A stretch of 24,443 nucleotides of DNA from a virus: IMG/VR virus record IMGVR_UViG_3300044701_000748, positions 1 to 24,443 of that record. One strand, given 5' to 3'. Both the position numbers and the translations under genes were made by a program. A model generated the notes under the pieces. The model was given only the letters and a program-made list of their open reading frames with translations, ran no database searches and was not told the origin of the DNA. Positions 16,997 to 23,473 of this stretch are shown in pieces. Within the stretch, counting starts at the first letter, position 1, and each line of letters starts with the position of its first letter.

Positions 16997-17565
16997 TAGA
17001 ACCTCACGAACAGGTTGAACGGATTGCCCAAACCATTGGCAATCATCTGCGCCTTTTGCTCGCGATTCACATCAGCCTTCAACTTCGTCTCCAACGCCAG
17101 CAGATCCGTTAGATCGTATTTCTTTAGGCTCCGGTTGCCGATGGTGTATTCCTTGGCAACGCCGCCGCTCACAATCGCGCGGATCGCCGCCTGCACCGCG
17201 TCCAGATCCTTCTGCGCTTGCGTCCGGCCATCCAGTGCAGCAGGTGTCCCCGAATAACTCAGTGCCGCCAGCACTAGCGATTGCCCGCTGCCCAGCGTGA
17301 TCACCGAGCCGGTCTTACTAGCGATTGCCTGCCAGTACCAAGTGCCAGCGTCCATGGTCGCGCTGGTGTTGGCGGCGATCGTGAACTCCCAGCCAGTGCC
17401 GTAGGCAGTGCCGGTCACATTGATGCCTTCGCTCGCAGCGTTGAATCGCAGCCAATAGGTCAGCGTGTAATCCGAGCTGCCGACCGTATTGCCCAAATTG
17501 TCGACGCCAGCAACATCACGCCACTGGATCGTGTCGCCTGCCCTGATTTCGCTCGGGATGTTCAC
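16996..17565 (-). CDS. gpW-like head-joining protein with extra N-terminal beta domain
   Basis: This is a 189-residue protein between TerL and portal, the gpW slot. The C-terminal ~75 residues (AQKDLDAVQAAIRAIVSGGV, then EYTIGNRSLKKYDLTDLL, then ALETKLKADVNREQK) look like gpW: helix, beta hairpin, helix. The N-terminal ~105 residues are beta-rich (IRAGDTIQWRDVAG, YTLTYWLRFNAASEG, GTGWEFTIAANTSATMDAGT, WYWQAIASKTGS) and resemble an Ig-like or similar sandwich absent from lambda gpW (68 residues). GTG at 17565 is the only plausible start, 3 nt after the TerL stop. The gpW part would plug the portal after packaging; the role of the N-terminal domain is unknown. Confidence 0.75.
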   Translation of the reverse strand: MNIPSEIRAGDTIQWRDVAGVDNLGNTVGSSDYTLTYWLRFNAASEGINVTGTAYGTGWEFTIAANTSATMDAGTWYWQAIASKTGSVITLGSGQSLVLAALSYSGTPAALDGRTQAQKDLDAVQAAIRAIVSGGVAKEYTIGNRSLKKYDLTDLLALETKLKADVNREQKAQMIANGLGNPFNLFVRF

Positions 17566-17568
17566 GGC

Positions 17569-19422
17569 CTACCAGTTGTGCACGAAACCAGGGGCCGCGG
17601 CGGGCGGCTGCTTCTTTGATCTTAGCGGCGTCTTCTTTCCTTCTTCCAACTGCGCCCGCAGCTGCTCCCACATCGTTAGCGGGTTCATCCTGCGCGCATA
17701 GATCAACAGCGCCGCATAGCCATAAACCGCACAATCGAGCGCCTCGTTTCGATCGCCTGCCTTCTTCACCCATTCCCGAATCGGAAACCCTCGGTGATAC
17801 CGCAGCGCCTGCCTCTCACTGGTTAACTGCCGGAAGTATTCCTCATCAGCAGCCATCCCGAAGTTCAAGCTCCCGCCCGCTTCGTTGTGCCGCAGCCTCC
17901 CGAACAGCGTGGTCTTGATCGTGTCAGTCCCCAGCTGGTACAGCGTCACGCCTCGCTTGATCACCTTGCCCTGCCAGTTCACATCCACCTTTGATCCCTT
18001 GCCCACCGCCGGGCTATTGCGCCTGCTGCTGCCCTTAATCGCCACCACACCCTGCCGCACACGATCTCGCACATACCGATAGACCTCATGCGTGCAATGG
18101 CCACCAGAGTCGATCGCCATCTGCGCCACCTTCAGCTCCTTGCCGCCAGCCGTTGGCCATGCCGTAGCCAGCACCTGGTCCAGCTGCTTCCACACCTCCA
18201 CCTGAGTCGGGTCACCCATCAGCTCCTGGTGCCACACCATCCAACCCGTTTCGCCCTCACCCCAGCCCCACACGCTCACCGCCAGCCTGTTGTCCTGCAC
18301 GTCCACGCCAGCCGTCAGCAGCACCACCCCGTCAGGGCAGGTGCCCGACTCATACGCCAATCGCTTCGCCATCAATCCCTCCGCATTCACGGCCGCGGCG
18401 TAGTCCTCCTCCCATGTCTCCGCCAGTCGCGTATTCACAAACGCCTTCAGCGCCGGCGCATCACCCTTCGCCCGCAGGAAGTCATCCACCAGCTGTTCCC
18501 AGCTGCACCAGCCCAGCGGGCTATACAACCCCGACAGGTGAAATCCCGCAGTCTTGCCATCGCTCGGTGCCGTAGCGCGCCACTCACCAGCAGCAAGCAT
18601 CCGCGGCTTATGCACTTCCTCAAATCGTTCACCACACTTCTCGCACTCATACCTCGCAGTTGACGGCCTGCCCTCCTCCCACTTCAACCTGGACCACTGC
18701 AGCCACTGCATCTCCCCACAGCACGGACACGGCACATAGAACCGCCGCTGATCGCTGCGCTGATACTCCGCCTCAATTCGGCTGAAGTCCTTCACCGTGG
18801 GCGTACTGGTCAGCAGAATCTTCCGCCGAGCGAACGTCGTCGTCCGTCGTTCAGCCAGTGCCACCGGATCGCCCTCGCCATCAACGTCGCTCGGGAAGGC
18901 GTCGATCTCATCCGCAAACAAATACCGACACGGCGCCGACCTGAGTCCCGTCGCACTGTTCGCACCAGTCAGCAGCAAAATGCCGCCCTGATACTCCTTT
19001 GAAAACATTGTGTTGCCAGAGTCTCTAGCCCGCGCCGGTGAGATCTTTTCCGCCAGGCATGGCGTCTCGCTGATCAAACTTTCAAGCCGCTGCTTGCTCA
19101 GCCTCTTGGCCATCTCCACCGTTGGCTGCACGCACAACATCGGACCAGGCGCATGGTCAATCACATAGCCCAGCCAGTTACTGCCCGCCTCCGTCTTGCC
19201 CGTCTGCGCCGCAAACTGCATCACCACCCTCTGCACGCTGCTGGTGCTGCTCAGGCAGTCCATCGGCTCCTTCAGGTAAGGCGTCCTTGAAGTCCGCCAC
19301 GGTCCAGGCTCCGCCGATGCCTTGCTGCTCAGCTTCCGATAACGGTCCGACCACTCGCTCACCGTCAACGGCTGCTCAGGTCGCAGGCCATCCATGAACC
19401 CAGCGCGCCACGGACTAACCAT
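17569..19422 (-). CDS. terL: Terminase large subunit, lambda gpA type
   Basis: This 617-residue packaging motor ATPase and nuclease has the lambda gpA layout. Numbered from ATG 19422: Walker A-like AAQTGKTEAGSN at about 71-82, Walker B RYLFADEID at about 166-174, and a C-motif candidate LLTSTPT. Two Cys pairs, CPCC (about 232-235) and CEKC (about 260-263), suggest a zinc ribbon. The RNase H-like nuclease has TAGVDVQDN (Asp374), MAIDSGGH (Asp438) and NEALDCAVYG (Asp563) as likely metal ligands. I chose 19422 because GGAG lies 7 nt upstream and it overlaps terS by only 8 nt; an in-frame start at 19455 would add 11 residues. gpA-type enzymes cut cos sites. Confidence 0.95.
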   Translation of the reverse strand: MVSPWRAGFMDGLRPEQPLTVSEWSDRYRKLSSKASAEPGPWRTSRTPYLKEPMDCLSSTSSVQRVVMQFAAQTGKTEAGSNWLGYVIDHAPGPMLCVQPTVEMAKRLSKQRLESLISETPCLAEKISPARARDSGNTMFSKEYQGGILLLTGANSATGLRSAPCRYLFADEIDAFPSDVDGEGDPVALAERRTTTFARRKILLTSTPTVKDFSRIEAEYQRSDQRRFYVPCPCCGEMQWLQWSRLKWEEGRPSTARYECEKCGERFEEVHKPRMLAAGEWRATAPSDGKTAGFHLSGLYSPLGWCSWEQLVDDFLRAKGDAPALKAFVNTRLAETWEEDYAAAVNAEGLMAKRLAYESGTCPDGVVLLTAGVDVQDNRLAVSVWGWGEGETGWMVWHQELMGDPTQVEVWKQLDQVLATAWPTAGGKELKVAQMAIDSGGHCTHEVYRYVRDRVRQGVVAIKGSSRRNSPAVGKGSKVDVNWQGKVIKRGVTLYQLGTDTIKTTLFGRLRHNEAGGSLNFGMAADEEYFRQLTSERQALRYHRGFPIREWVKKAGDRNEALDCAVYGYAALLIYARRMNPLTMWEQLRAQLEEGKKTPLRSKKQPPAAAPGFVHNW

Positions 19423-19963
19423 CAGCCAACTCCACCAGTGCCGCACGGTGCTCATCGCTCAGCACCTGGTGGATCACCGCCGGATCGTTCTCACCCGCCA
19501 GCTGGTGCGACAGCCGATCCGCCAGATTGCTCAGCGCTTCACGCACATTCCGACCCAACGCGAACGCCTCCTTCTTCACCTCAACAGCAGGCACCAGGTC
19601 GCGGCGCTTTAAATCCACCTCCAGTTTCGCCAGCTCCGCCTGATAGTGCTCACGCCGCGCTCTGCTCTCATTCAGCTCCGGGATCAGATCATCAGGCAAC
19701 CCAGCCACCCTCTGCCGCAGCTCACGCGCATCACGCGGTGGTGGATCCACTGGATCGGGGCGGCTTACCTTGCTGGCATGTGTAGCCGCTGTGTTCTTGT
19801 TCCACAGCTCCAGCGCTAGATCACGGTCCAGCCATTTTTTCTCATCCTTCACCACAACCGCCTCAGCGATTCGGCTCTTGCTGGCATGAGTAACCGCAGC
19901 CTTCGTGCATCCCCTGATCGCTGCAAACTCAGCGAACGTAACCAACACAGAGTTAAGTAGCAC
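19415..19963 (-). CDS. terS: Terminase small subunit, Nu1-like
   Basis: This 182-residue protein matches the length of lambda Nu1 (181) and lies directly before terL, overlapping it by 8 nt. Residues about 6-50 form a winged-helix-like DNA-binding domain (TFAEFAAIRGCTKAAVTHAS, with KKWLDRDLALELWNKNT). A Pro/Arg linker follows, then a charged coiled coil (LNESRARREHYQAELAKLEV) and the conserved VPAVEVKKEAFALGRNVREA region that likely meets TerL. Start is uncertain: GTG 19963, GTG 19948 and TTG 19945 are in frame and none has a clear ribosome site. The N-terminal codons lie inside an inverted repeat, so start choice matters for regulation and for DNA binding nearby. Confidence 0.88.
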   Translation of the reverse strand: MLLNSVLVTFAEFAAIRGCTKAAVTHASKSRIAEAVVVKDEKKWLDRDLALELWNKNTAATHASKVSRPDPVDPPPRDARELRQRVAGLPDDLIPELNESRARREHYQAELAKLEVDLKRRDLVPAVEVKKEAFALGRNVREALSNLADRLSHQLAGENDPAVIHQVLSDEHRAALVELADG

Positions 19964-20159
19964 TAGCGTTAACTTAACTGGTGCTAAACGCTCCTAAACT
20001 GTCTTAGGGGAGTCTCATTTGAGACTCAGTGAGATCCCTTGCAGCGCAAGGGTTTAGGAGGGTCAAGCGCTGGCGCTAGCCAATCCGTGGGCGCGCGAAC
20101 GACCCGCAGGGTTTGACCCGGCAAGGACCCGCAAGCCGCATGGCCCAGATCGCTTGCGG
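19951..20159. other. Repeat-rich gap upstream of terS: candidate cos/packaging site
   Basis: The gap of 207 bp between terS and the gpZ-like gene (with a few bases of terS) holds many inverted repeats. AGTTAAGT 19951-19958 pairs with ACTTAACT 19972-19979. CTCCTAAA 19991-19998 pairs with TTTAGGAG 20053-20060, enclosing two hairpins: GAGTCTCA-TT-TGAGACTC (20010-20027) and CCCTTGC-AGC-GCAAGGG (20036-20052). AGCGC-TG-GCGCT lies at 20066-20077, and CCGCAAGC 20129-20136 pairs with GCTTGCGG 20152-20159. Lambda-type terminases bind and cut cos just upstream of terS, so a packaging site is plausible here; termination of the gpZ-like transcript is a second possibility for the last hairpin. I see no gene in it. 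Confidence 0.5.
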
Positions 20160-20170
20160 CGCAGTGGATC

Positions 20171-20839
20171 TCAGCGAGCCGTGGCGACAGCCTGCTCAAG
20201 GCTGCTGATCAGGTAGCCCATAAACCGCTGCTCAGCCAGCTGTGTGCCCAGCTGACCGATTGGGAAGCGTGGACGGTATGCAGCGCGGCTGGTGTCAGCG
20301 ATGAACAGCGGGCGCAGCTTGCCGCTTGGCGTGCGCTGGTAGACACCAGCAGGGCGTGCGCCACCACGTGGCTTGCCGACCATCACACTGTTCGGCCCGC
20401 TGGTCGCCACCTTGCCGCTGATTGAGCGCAATGTGGCCAAGCTGACGTTGCCACCGCCATCGCGCCGTACAGCGCCTGTAGGGCGCAGCTGAGCGCCTGC
20501 AGGAATGTTCCCTACCTGCTGCCCTAAAAACTTGCGCTCTAGGCCCTTCTGAGGCCGCAGACCGCCATCAATGCCAAAGCGCAAATAGCGGGCACGCCTG
20601 GCCTCGGCGTAGACCACAGCCTCAAGGTTCTGCTTACTGCTGCGCTCGACTAGGAAGGCGCGCTGCGTGAACGCCACAGGGCGATCGAAGTAGCGCTGCG
20701 TTTCGTAGTTGAACAGCTGCCGGATGTCGAAGGCGGTGCGGTTCAGCGCCAGCGATGTGGCAAATGGCATCTGCCGCGCGAGAGCAGCCGACCAGTTGAT
20801 CGCACCGGACAGATCAGCGTCGAGCGTGACGGATGCCAT
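20171..20839 (-). CDS. Minor tail protein, lambda gpZ-like (tail completion)
   Basis: This is a 222-residue basic protein. The N-terminal helix (LARQMPFATSLALNRTAFDI) recalls gpZ-type proteins, which begin with an Ala/Asn-Arg helix followed by an Arg-rich region. Further similarities are AEARRARYLRFGIDGG, SVMVGKPRGGARPAGVYQRT and a C-terminal FPIGQLGTQLAEQRFMGYLI helix. In lambda, gpZ is the last tail-completion factor before head joining and is 192 residues. Here the gene lies upstream of terS, between the candidate origin and the candidate cos site, not between FII and U. It starts at ATG 20839. The match is moderate; an HK97 gp10-like neck protein is the main alternative. Confidence 0.5.
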   Translation of the reverse strand: MASVTLDADLSGAINWSAALARQMPFATSLALNRTAFDIRQLFNYETQRYFDRPVAFTQRAFLVERSSKQNLEAVVYAEARRARYLRFGIDGGLRPQKGLERKFLGQQVGNIPAGAQLRPTGAVRRDGGGNVSLATLRSISGKVATSGPNSVMVGKPRGGARPAGVYQRTPSGKLRPLFIADTSRAAYRPRFPIGQLGTQLAEQRFMGYLISSLEQAVATAR

Positions 20840-20927
20840 GGGTCAAGGGTAGGCGGCGGAGCCTTGTAACGCCGCGCAGGCCCGGGCCCGGCGAGCTGGT
20901 GAGGGGCGAAAAGCCGTGAGACTGGGT

Positions 20928-20953
20928 GTTCCTATGTTCCGATCGTTCCGACC
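20928..20953. repeat. Three GTTCC-type repeats, left arm of origin-like region
   Basis: The units GTTCCTAT, GTTCCGATC and GTTCCGACC follow one another with period 8-9. GTTCC is the reverse complement of the GGAAC core of the tandem array at 21028-21051, so the two arrays face each other across the A+T-rich core. Confidence 0.8.
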
Positions 20954-21027
20954 CTCCTTAGAGACTTTCCCTACAGCCCCCTATACCCCCCCCTATACCC
21001 CTATATAAATACATATACATATTAAGT

Positions 21028-21051
21028 AGGAACATAGGAACATAGGAACAT
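21028..21051. repeat. Three exact tandem 8-bp repeats AGGAACAT
   Basis: AGGAACAT occurs at 21028-21035, 21036-21043 and 21044-21051 without mismatch. Tandem 8-mers do not help encode any gene here, and they invert the GTTCC repeats at 20928-20953. The period of 8 bp is short for helical phasing but fits tightly packed binding sites. Confidence 0.9.
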
Positions 21052-21111
21052 CGCTTGGCACAGAACGGGTTTGATGTTCCGACCTGTTTTGCCGGAGTGG
21101 GAACAAACGCC

Positions 21112-21148
21112 AGTCTCAAGTTGAGACTCATGAGACGCAACTGTCTCA
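21112..21148. repeat. Double palindrome of GTCTCA/TGAGAC half-sites at primase 3' end
   Basis: AGTCTCAA (21112-21119), one base, then TTGAGACT (21121-21128) form a perfect inverted repeat. A second pair, TGAGAC (21131-21136) and GTCTCA (21143-21148), follows with a 6-bp gap, its last half-site overlapping the primase stop codon. The same hexamer forms the palindrome at 20010-20027 upstream of terS and a half-site at 20917-20922. A shared DNA-binding protein or transcription terminator function is possible; no T-tract follows. Confidence 0.75.
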
Positions 21149-23263
21149 AAAGTAGACCCATTTGAGAACGCCATCGACTCTCTGCCGTCGTCGCTGGTAT
21201 CCCAAGTCCCGCAAAATGCTCCCCACCTGCATCTGATCAGCCCGGGTCTGCCGCTCCACCGGCTTGAGGATTGCTTCAGCCAGCAGCACGTCGGTAGTGA
21301 TGTCCTTGGACTTATTGACCGGGGCAATGAGCCAAGACTCAATAGGTGCACGCCATGGCGACTCCACCAGGTAGTCCTGGTTCTGCTCAGCGACCATTGC
21401 TTCCTGGTCAGAGGTGAGGACGCTGGGCTCGCCATTGCGATAGGCCGCTACCGCTGCCGACCAGATCGCATCCCGCTCGATGTACAGGGCAGGTACATCG
21501 ATGGGCTTTTGAAGAGTGCAGGTGACGGGGATGACCCAGAAGCGGCGGTTCCCCGTTTCATCGACCAAGAAGCCGCTGTCGCGGTTGGTAGAACCGACAA
21601 TGATGCAGCGCCTGGGGAAGGCTTCGGTGGCCTTGCCGTATGGCACCCGGAACATGTCGGTGGATTGGCTGAGGAATGCCTTGACCTGACCGGCGTGCTT
21701 CTTGCTGGTGACGTGATCAAGCTCTGCCCATTCCATGAGCCAGGAGCGATGGAGAACCATCAGATCGTCCTTGCTGCTGATGTCGCGCAGGGCATCAGAG
21801 AAGAAGTCCCCACCAAGGGCTGCCCAGAAGGAAGATTTGCGGGCACCCTGCTCACCCATCAGAACAGTGGCGTTGTCGTGCTTACTGCCGGGTTCATAGA
21901 TCCGTCTGACGGCTGCGATGAGAGTGCAGCGGATCATGTGATCAAAAAGGGTCGGCTCTGAATGCTGCGCATCACCGGGTCTGAGGTAGGTGGATGCGAT
22001 GCGGTCGATGTAGGTGGGTTGAATGTGGTTGGCGACATGATCGAGGTAGTTGCGGATCGGATCGTATGGGTTGGCCTTGGCGATCTTGACGAGGCAATCA
22101 AGCGCGATTTCTTTGGAGATCTTGCCGCCAGCTTCTGCGATCTCTAGGTAGTAATGCTCAGCGTTCTCCAGAACGGCGTAATCGCTTTTTGATGCCTTGC
22201 GCTCGATCTGCTGAGTGAAGATGTTGTAGCGGAGGTTATTGGCTGCGCGGAGTTGAGCCAGTAGCTCATTGGACTCGATTTTGCGCAGTGGTGAAGGATC
22301 TGCTGTGACTGGTGTGGTGGTTGGCGGTGGTGATGGTGAAACCACCTGCGGGATGTGGCGCGGTGGTTTGTAGCCGTGCTGTTGAGCGAAATACCAGAAC
22401 GTGCCGGCGTTGACTGAATGGCAGTTGCTGCTGGCTACCTGCTCTACTTGGGCGAAGAGCGGGCTATGGCGTTTCATGAGGGCTATGGCGTCATCAGCTG
22501 ATGCACCGGCTTCGCGGCAGGCATCAATGAGACCCCACATGAGGTTGCGAAAGAACGGGTATTGCTTTGTTTTCGGTATGGCTGCAGGTATGCAGTTGAG
22601 GGCGTCTTGGATTTCAGAGAGTGTTCTGGGCGTGTAGTCGGTGAACTGCCGAGCCTGAACGATGGTGTTGTGAGTGGGCTCGTCGGGCAGACAACTGTCG
22701 AGCTGCTCGAAGGTGTAGTAGGTGTCTGATTGGTGAATAATTGCGACCTGATCACCTAGTGCGCCATCAGCACCGACGTGATAGGTGCCTGGCAGGCGCA
22801 TGACGCGCGACGGGTTTTTAAGGGTGCGATCGGCGTCCGCGTGTTCAAGAAGACGGCGCTGAAGTGACCGCCATTGATCGATGGTGATGGGATCAGCGAA
22901 TACCCAGTAGGTATGGATCGACTTGCCGCCGGTGTCGACCTGCATGGTGGGCTCTGGCAGGCCGAGATCTTGCCAGGCTGTGACCTGCCAGTCTTTGGGG
23001 CGATCGTCCCATTCGCAGAAGATGGCATGGCAAAGGGTGATCTCCGAATCTGTATCGCCGCCAGTGTTAATGACGAGGTAGACGCCACGGCCTTCGGCTT
23101 GCCAACCTTCGACGATTTGACGAGTGGGAGCAGATTTGCGACCAGGGTCGCCGGATTTGAAGGGATGACCGGAGGGGAAGAAGGCGCGCAGGCGTGAGGC
23201 TTTGGGTGGTTTGCGAAGAATGGAGATGAACTGACGAGCGGCCTCGAAATCGATGGGCTTCAT
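21146..23263 (-). CDS. Primase-polymerase / VapE-type helicase
   Basis: This is a 705-residue replication protein with three parts. The N-terminal PrimPol (RepB-like AEP) has an acidic motif FCEWDD (82-87), the S-x-H motif GGKSIHTYWVF (112-122) and RVMRLPGTYH (about 153-162). A primase C-terminal-like helical domain (about 215-300) includes DALNCIPAAIP and RNLMWGLIDACREAG, and ends NAGTFWYFAQQHGY. The C-terminal VirE/VapE-type SF3-like ATPase has Walker A GEQGARKS (about 470-477), acidic WLMEWAELD, and GSTNRDSGFLVDETGNRRFW (about 555-574). Such proteins make primers and unwind the origin of phages and satellites. The ATG overlaps the stop of the RHH gene by 4 nt (ATGA), so the two are co-expressed. 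The origin-like repeats begin at its 3' end. Confidence 0.92.
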   Translation of the reverse strand: MKPIDFEAARQFISILRKPPKASRLRAFFPSGHPFKSGDPGRKSAPTRQIVEGWQAEGRGVYLVINTGGDTDSEITLCHAIFCEWDDRPKDWQVTAWQDLGLPEPTMQVDTGGKSIHTYWVFADPITIDQWRSLQRRLLEHADADRTLKNPSRVMRLPGTYHVGADGALGDQVAIIHQSDTYYTFEQLDSCLPDEPTHNTIVQARQFTDYTPRTLSEIQDALNCIPAAIPKTKQYPFFRNLMWGLIDACREAGASADDAIALMKRHSPLFAQVEQVASSNCHSVNAGTFWYFAQQHGYKPPRHIPQVVSPSPPPTTTPVTADPSPLRKIESNELLAQLRAANNLRYNIFTQQIERKASKSDYAVLENAEHYYLEIAEAGGKISKEIALDCLVKIAKANPYDPIRNYLDHVANHIQPTYIDRIASTYLRPGDAQHSEPTLFDHMIRCTLIAAVRRIYEPGSKHDNATVLMGEQGARKSSFWAALGGDFFSDALRDISSKDDLMVLHRSWLMEWAELDHVTSKKHAGQVKAFLSQSTDMFRVPYGKATEAFPRRCIIVGSTNRDSGFLVDETGNRRFWVIPVTCTLQKPIDVPALYIERDAIWSAAVAAYRNGEPSVLTSDQEAMVAEQNQDYLVESPWRAPIESWLIAPVNKSKDITTDVLLAEAILKPVERQTRADQMQVGSILRDLGYQRRRQRVDGVLKWVYF

Positions 23264-23406
23264 TTGGCGGGCTTCTGCTGGCGGATGGCTTGAGAGAGAA
23301 GGAGCCTGATGGCGGCACTGCGGGAGAGGGTGGAGCCGCGCCAGGAATCAAGCCATGCAAGCTGTTCGGGCGAAAGGCGTAGCGGGATCGGAGGTGCGAG
23401 GGGCAT
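23260..23406 (-). CDS. Small ribbon-helix-helix-like DNA-binding protein, 48 aa
   Basis: This short gene runs from ATG 23406 to TGA 23262-23260. The product is MPLAPPIPLRLSPEQLAWLD, then SWRGSTLSRSAAIRLLLSQA and IRQQKPAK. A short strand (IPLRLS), helix (PEQLAWLDSWR), turn with S/T, and second helix (SRSAAIRLLLSQAI) is the classic ribbon-helix-helix layout (xLRLxxE...R-S-x-x-I-R-x-x-L). It is the first gene of the operon with the primase, and a palindrome sits in the promoter just upstream, so autoregulation of the replication operon is the natural idea. A 5' leader of about 14 nt and no clear ribosome site are seen. Confidence 0.75.
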   Translation of the reverse strand: MPLAPPIPLRLSPEQLAWLDSWRGSTLSRSAAIRLLLSQAIRQQKPAK

Positions 23407-23427
23407 GGGGCGGGAATGAGCTTGCGC

Positions 23428-23455
23428 AACGTAGTCGAAACGGCTACGGTGTCAA
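23428..23455 (-). promoter_or_regulatory. Promoter with palindromic operator in the spacer
   Basis: On the minus strand a consensus -35 TTGACA (23455-23450) is followed after 16 bp by TACGTT (23433-23428), matching the three most important -10 positions (T1, A2, T6). The spacer and -10 are covered by a near-perfect inverted repeat on the plus strand: CGTAGTCG (23430-23437), AAA, CGGCTACG (23441-23448), with one mismatch. A bound repressor would block polymerase. The RHH gene starts about 22 bp downstream. Confidence 0.5.
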
Positions 23456-23473
23456 GGCCGAATTAACGGATTG

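Larger units (their letters stand above)
20917..21118. other. Candidate replication origin: iteron-like repeats around an A+T-rich core
   Basis: This gene-free stretch (20840-21145 overall) contains three GTTCC-type repeats at 20928-20953 (GTTCCTAT, GTTCCGATC, GTTCCGACC). Three exact tandem 8-mers AGGAACAT follow at 21028-21051 in opposite orientation, then a single TGTTCCGACC at 21075-21084 and GGGAACA at 21099-21105. Between the first two sets are three C-tract plus TATA units (20977-21005) running into the A+T-rich 21002-21025. The block is bounded by TGAGACTGG (20917-20925) and its exact inverse CCAGTCTCA (21110-21118). It lies directly downstream of the primase-helicase gene; P4-type alpha proteins of this kind bind repeats near their own gene. 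Function is inferred. Confidence 0.6.

Noticed and set aside
18088-18663. Plus-strand 191-codon frame inside terL
   Set aside because: Arg/His/Leu-rich shadow of the terminase; the opposite strand has all catalytic motifs.
20036-20055. Hairpin followed by TTT as a Rho-independent terminator on the plus strand
   Set aside because: Only three T follow and no plus-strand gene precedes it.
19991-20060. Seventy-base cloverleaf-like fold reminiscent of a tRNA
   Set aside because: Only two inner hairpins, no anticodon loop of seven bases, no T-loop GTTCRA; better read as a DNA or RNA regulatory structure.
20056-20061. AGGAGG on the plus strand as a ribosome site
   Set aside because: No start codon with an open frame follows at a workable distance.
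20958-21161. Minus-strand frame of 67 codons through the repeat region
   Set aside because: Its middle is a translation of the tandem repeats and C/TATA tracts (CSYVPMFLLNMYMYLYRGIGG) and has no protein-like features.
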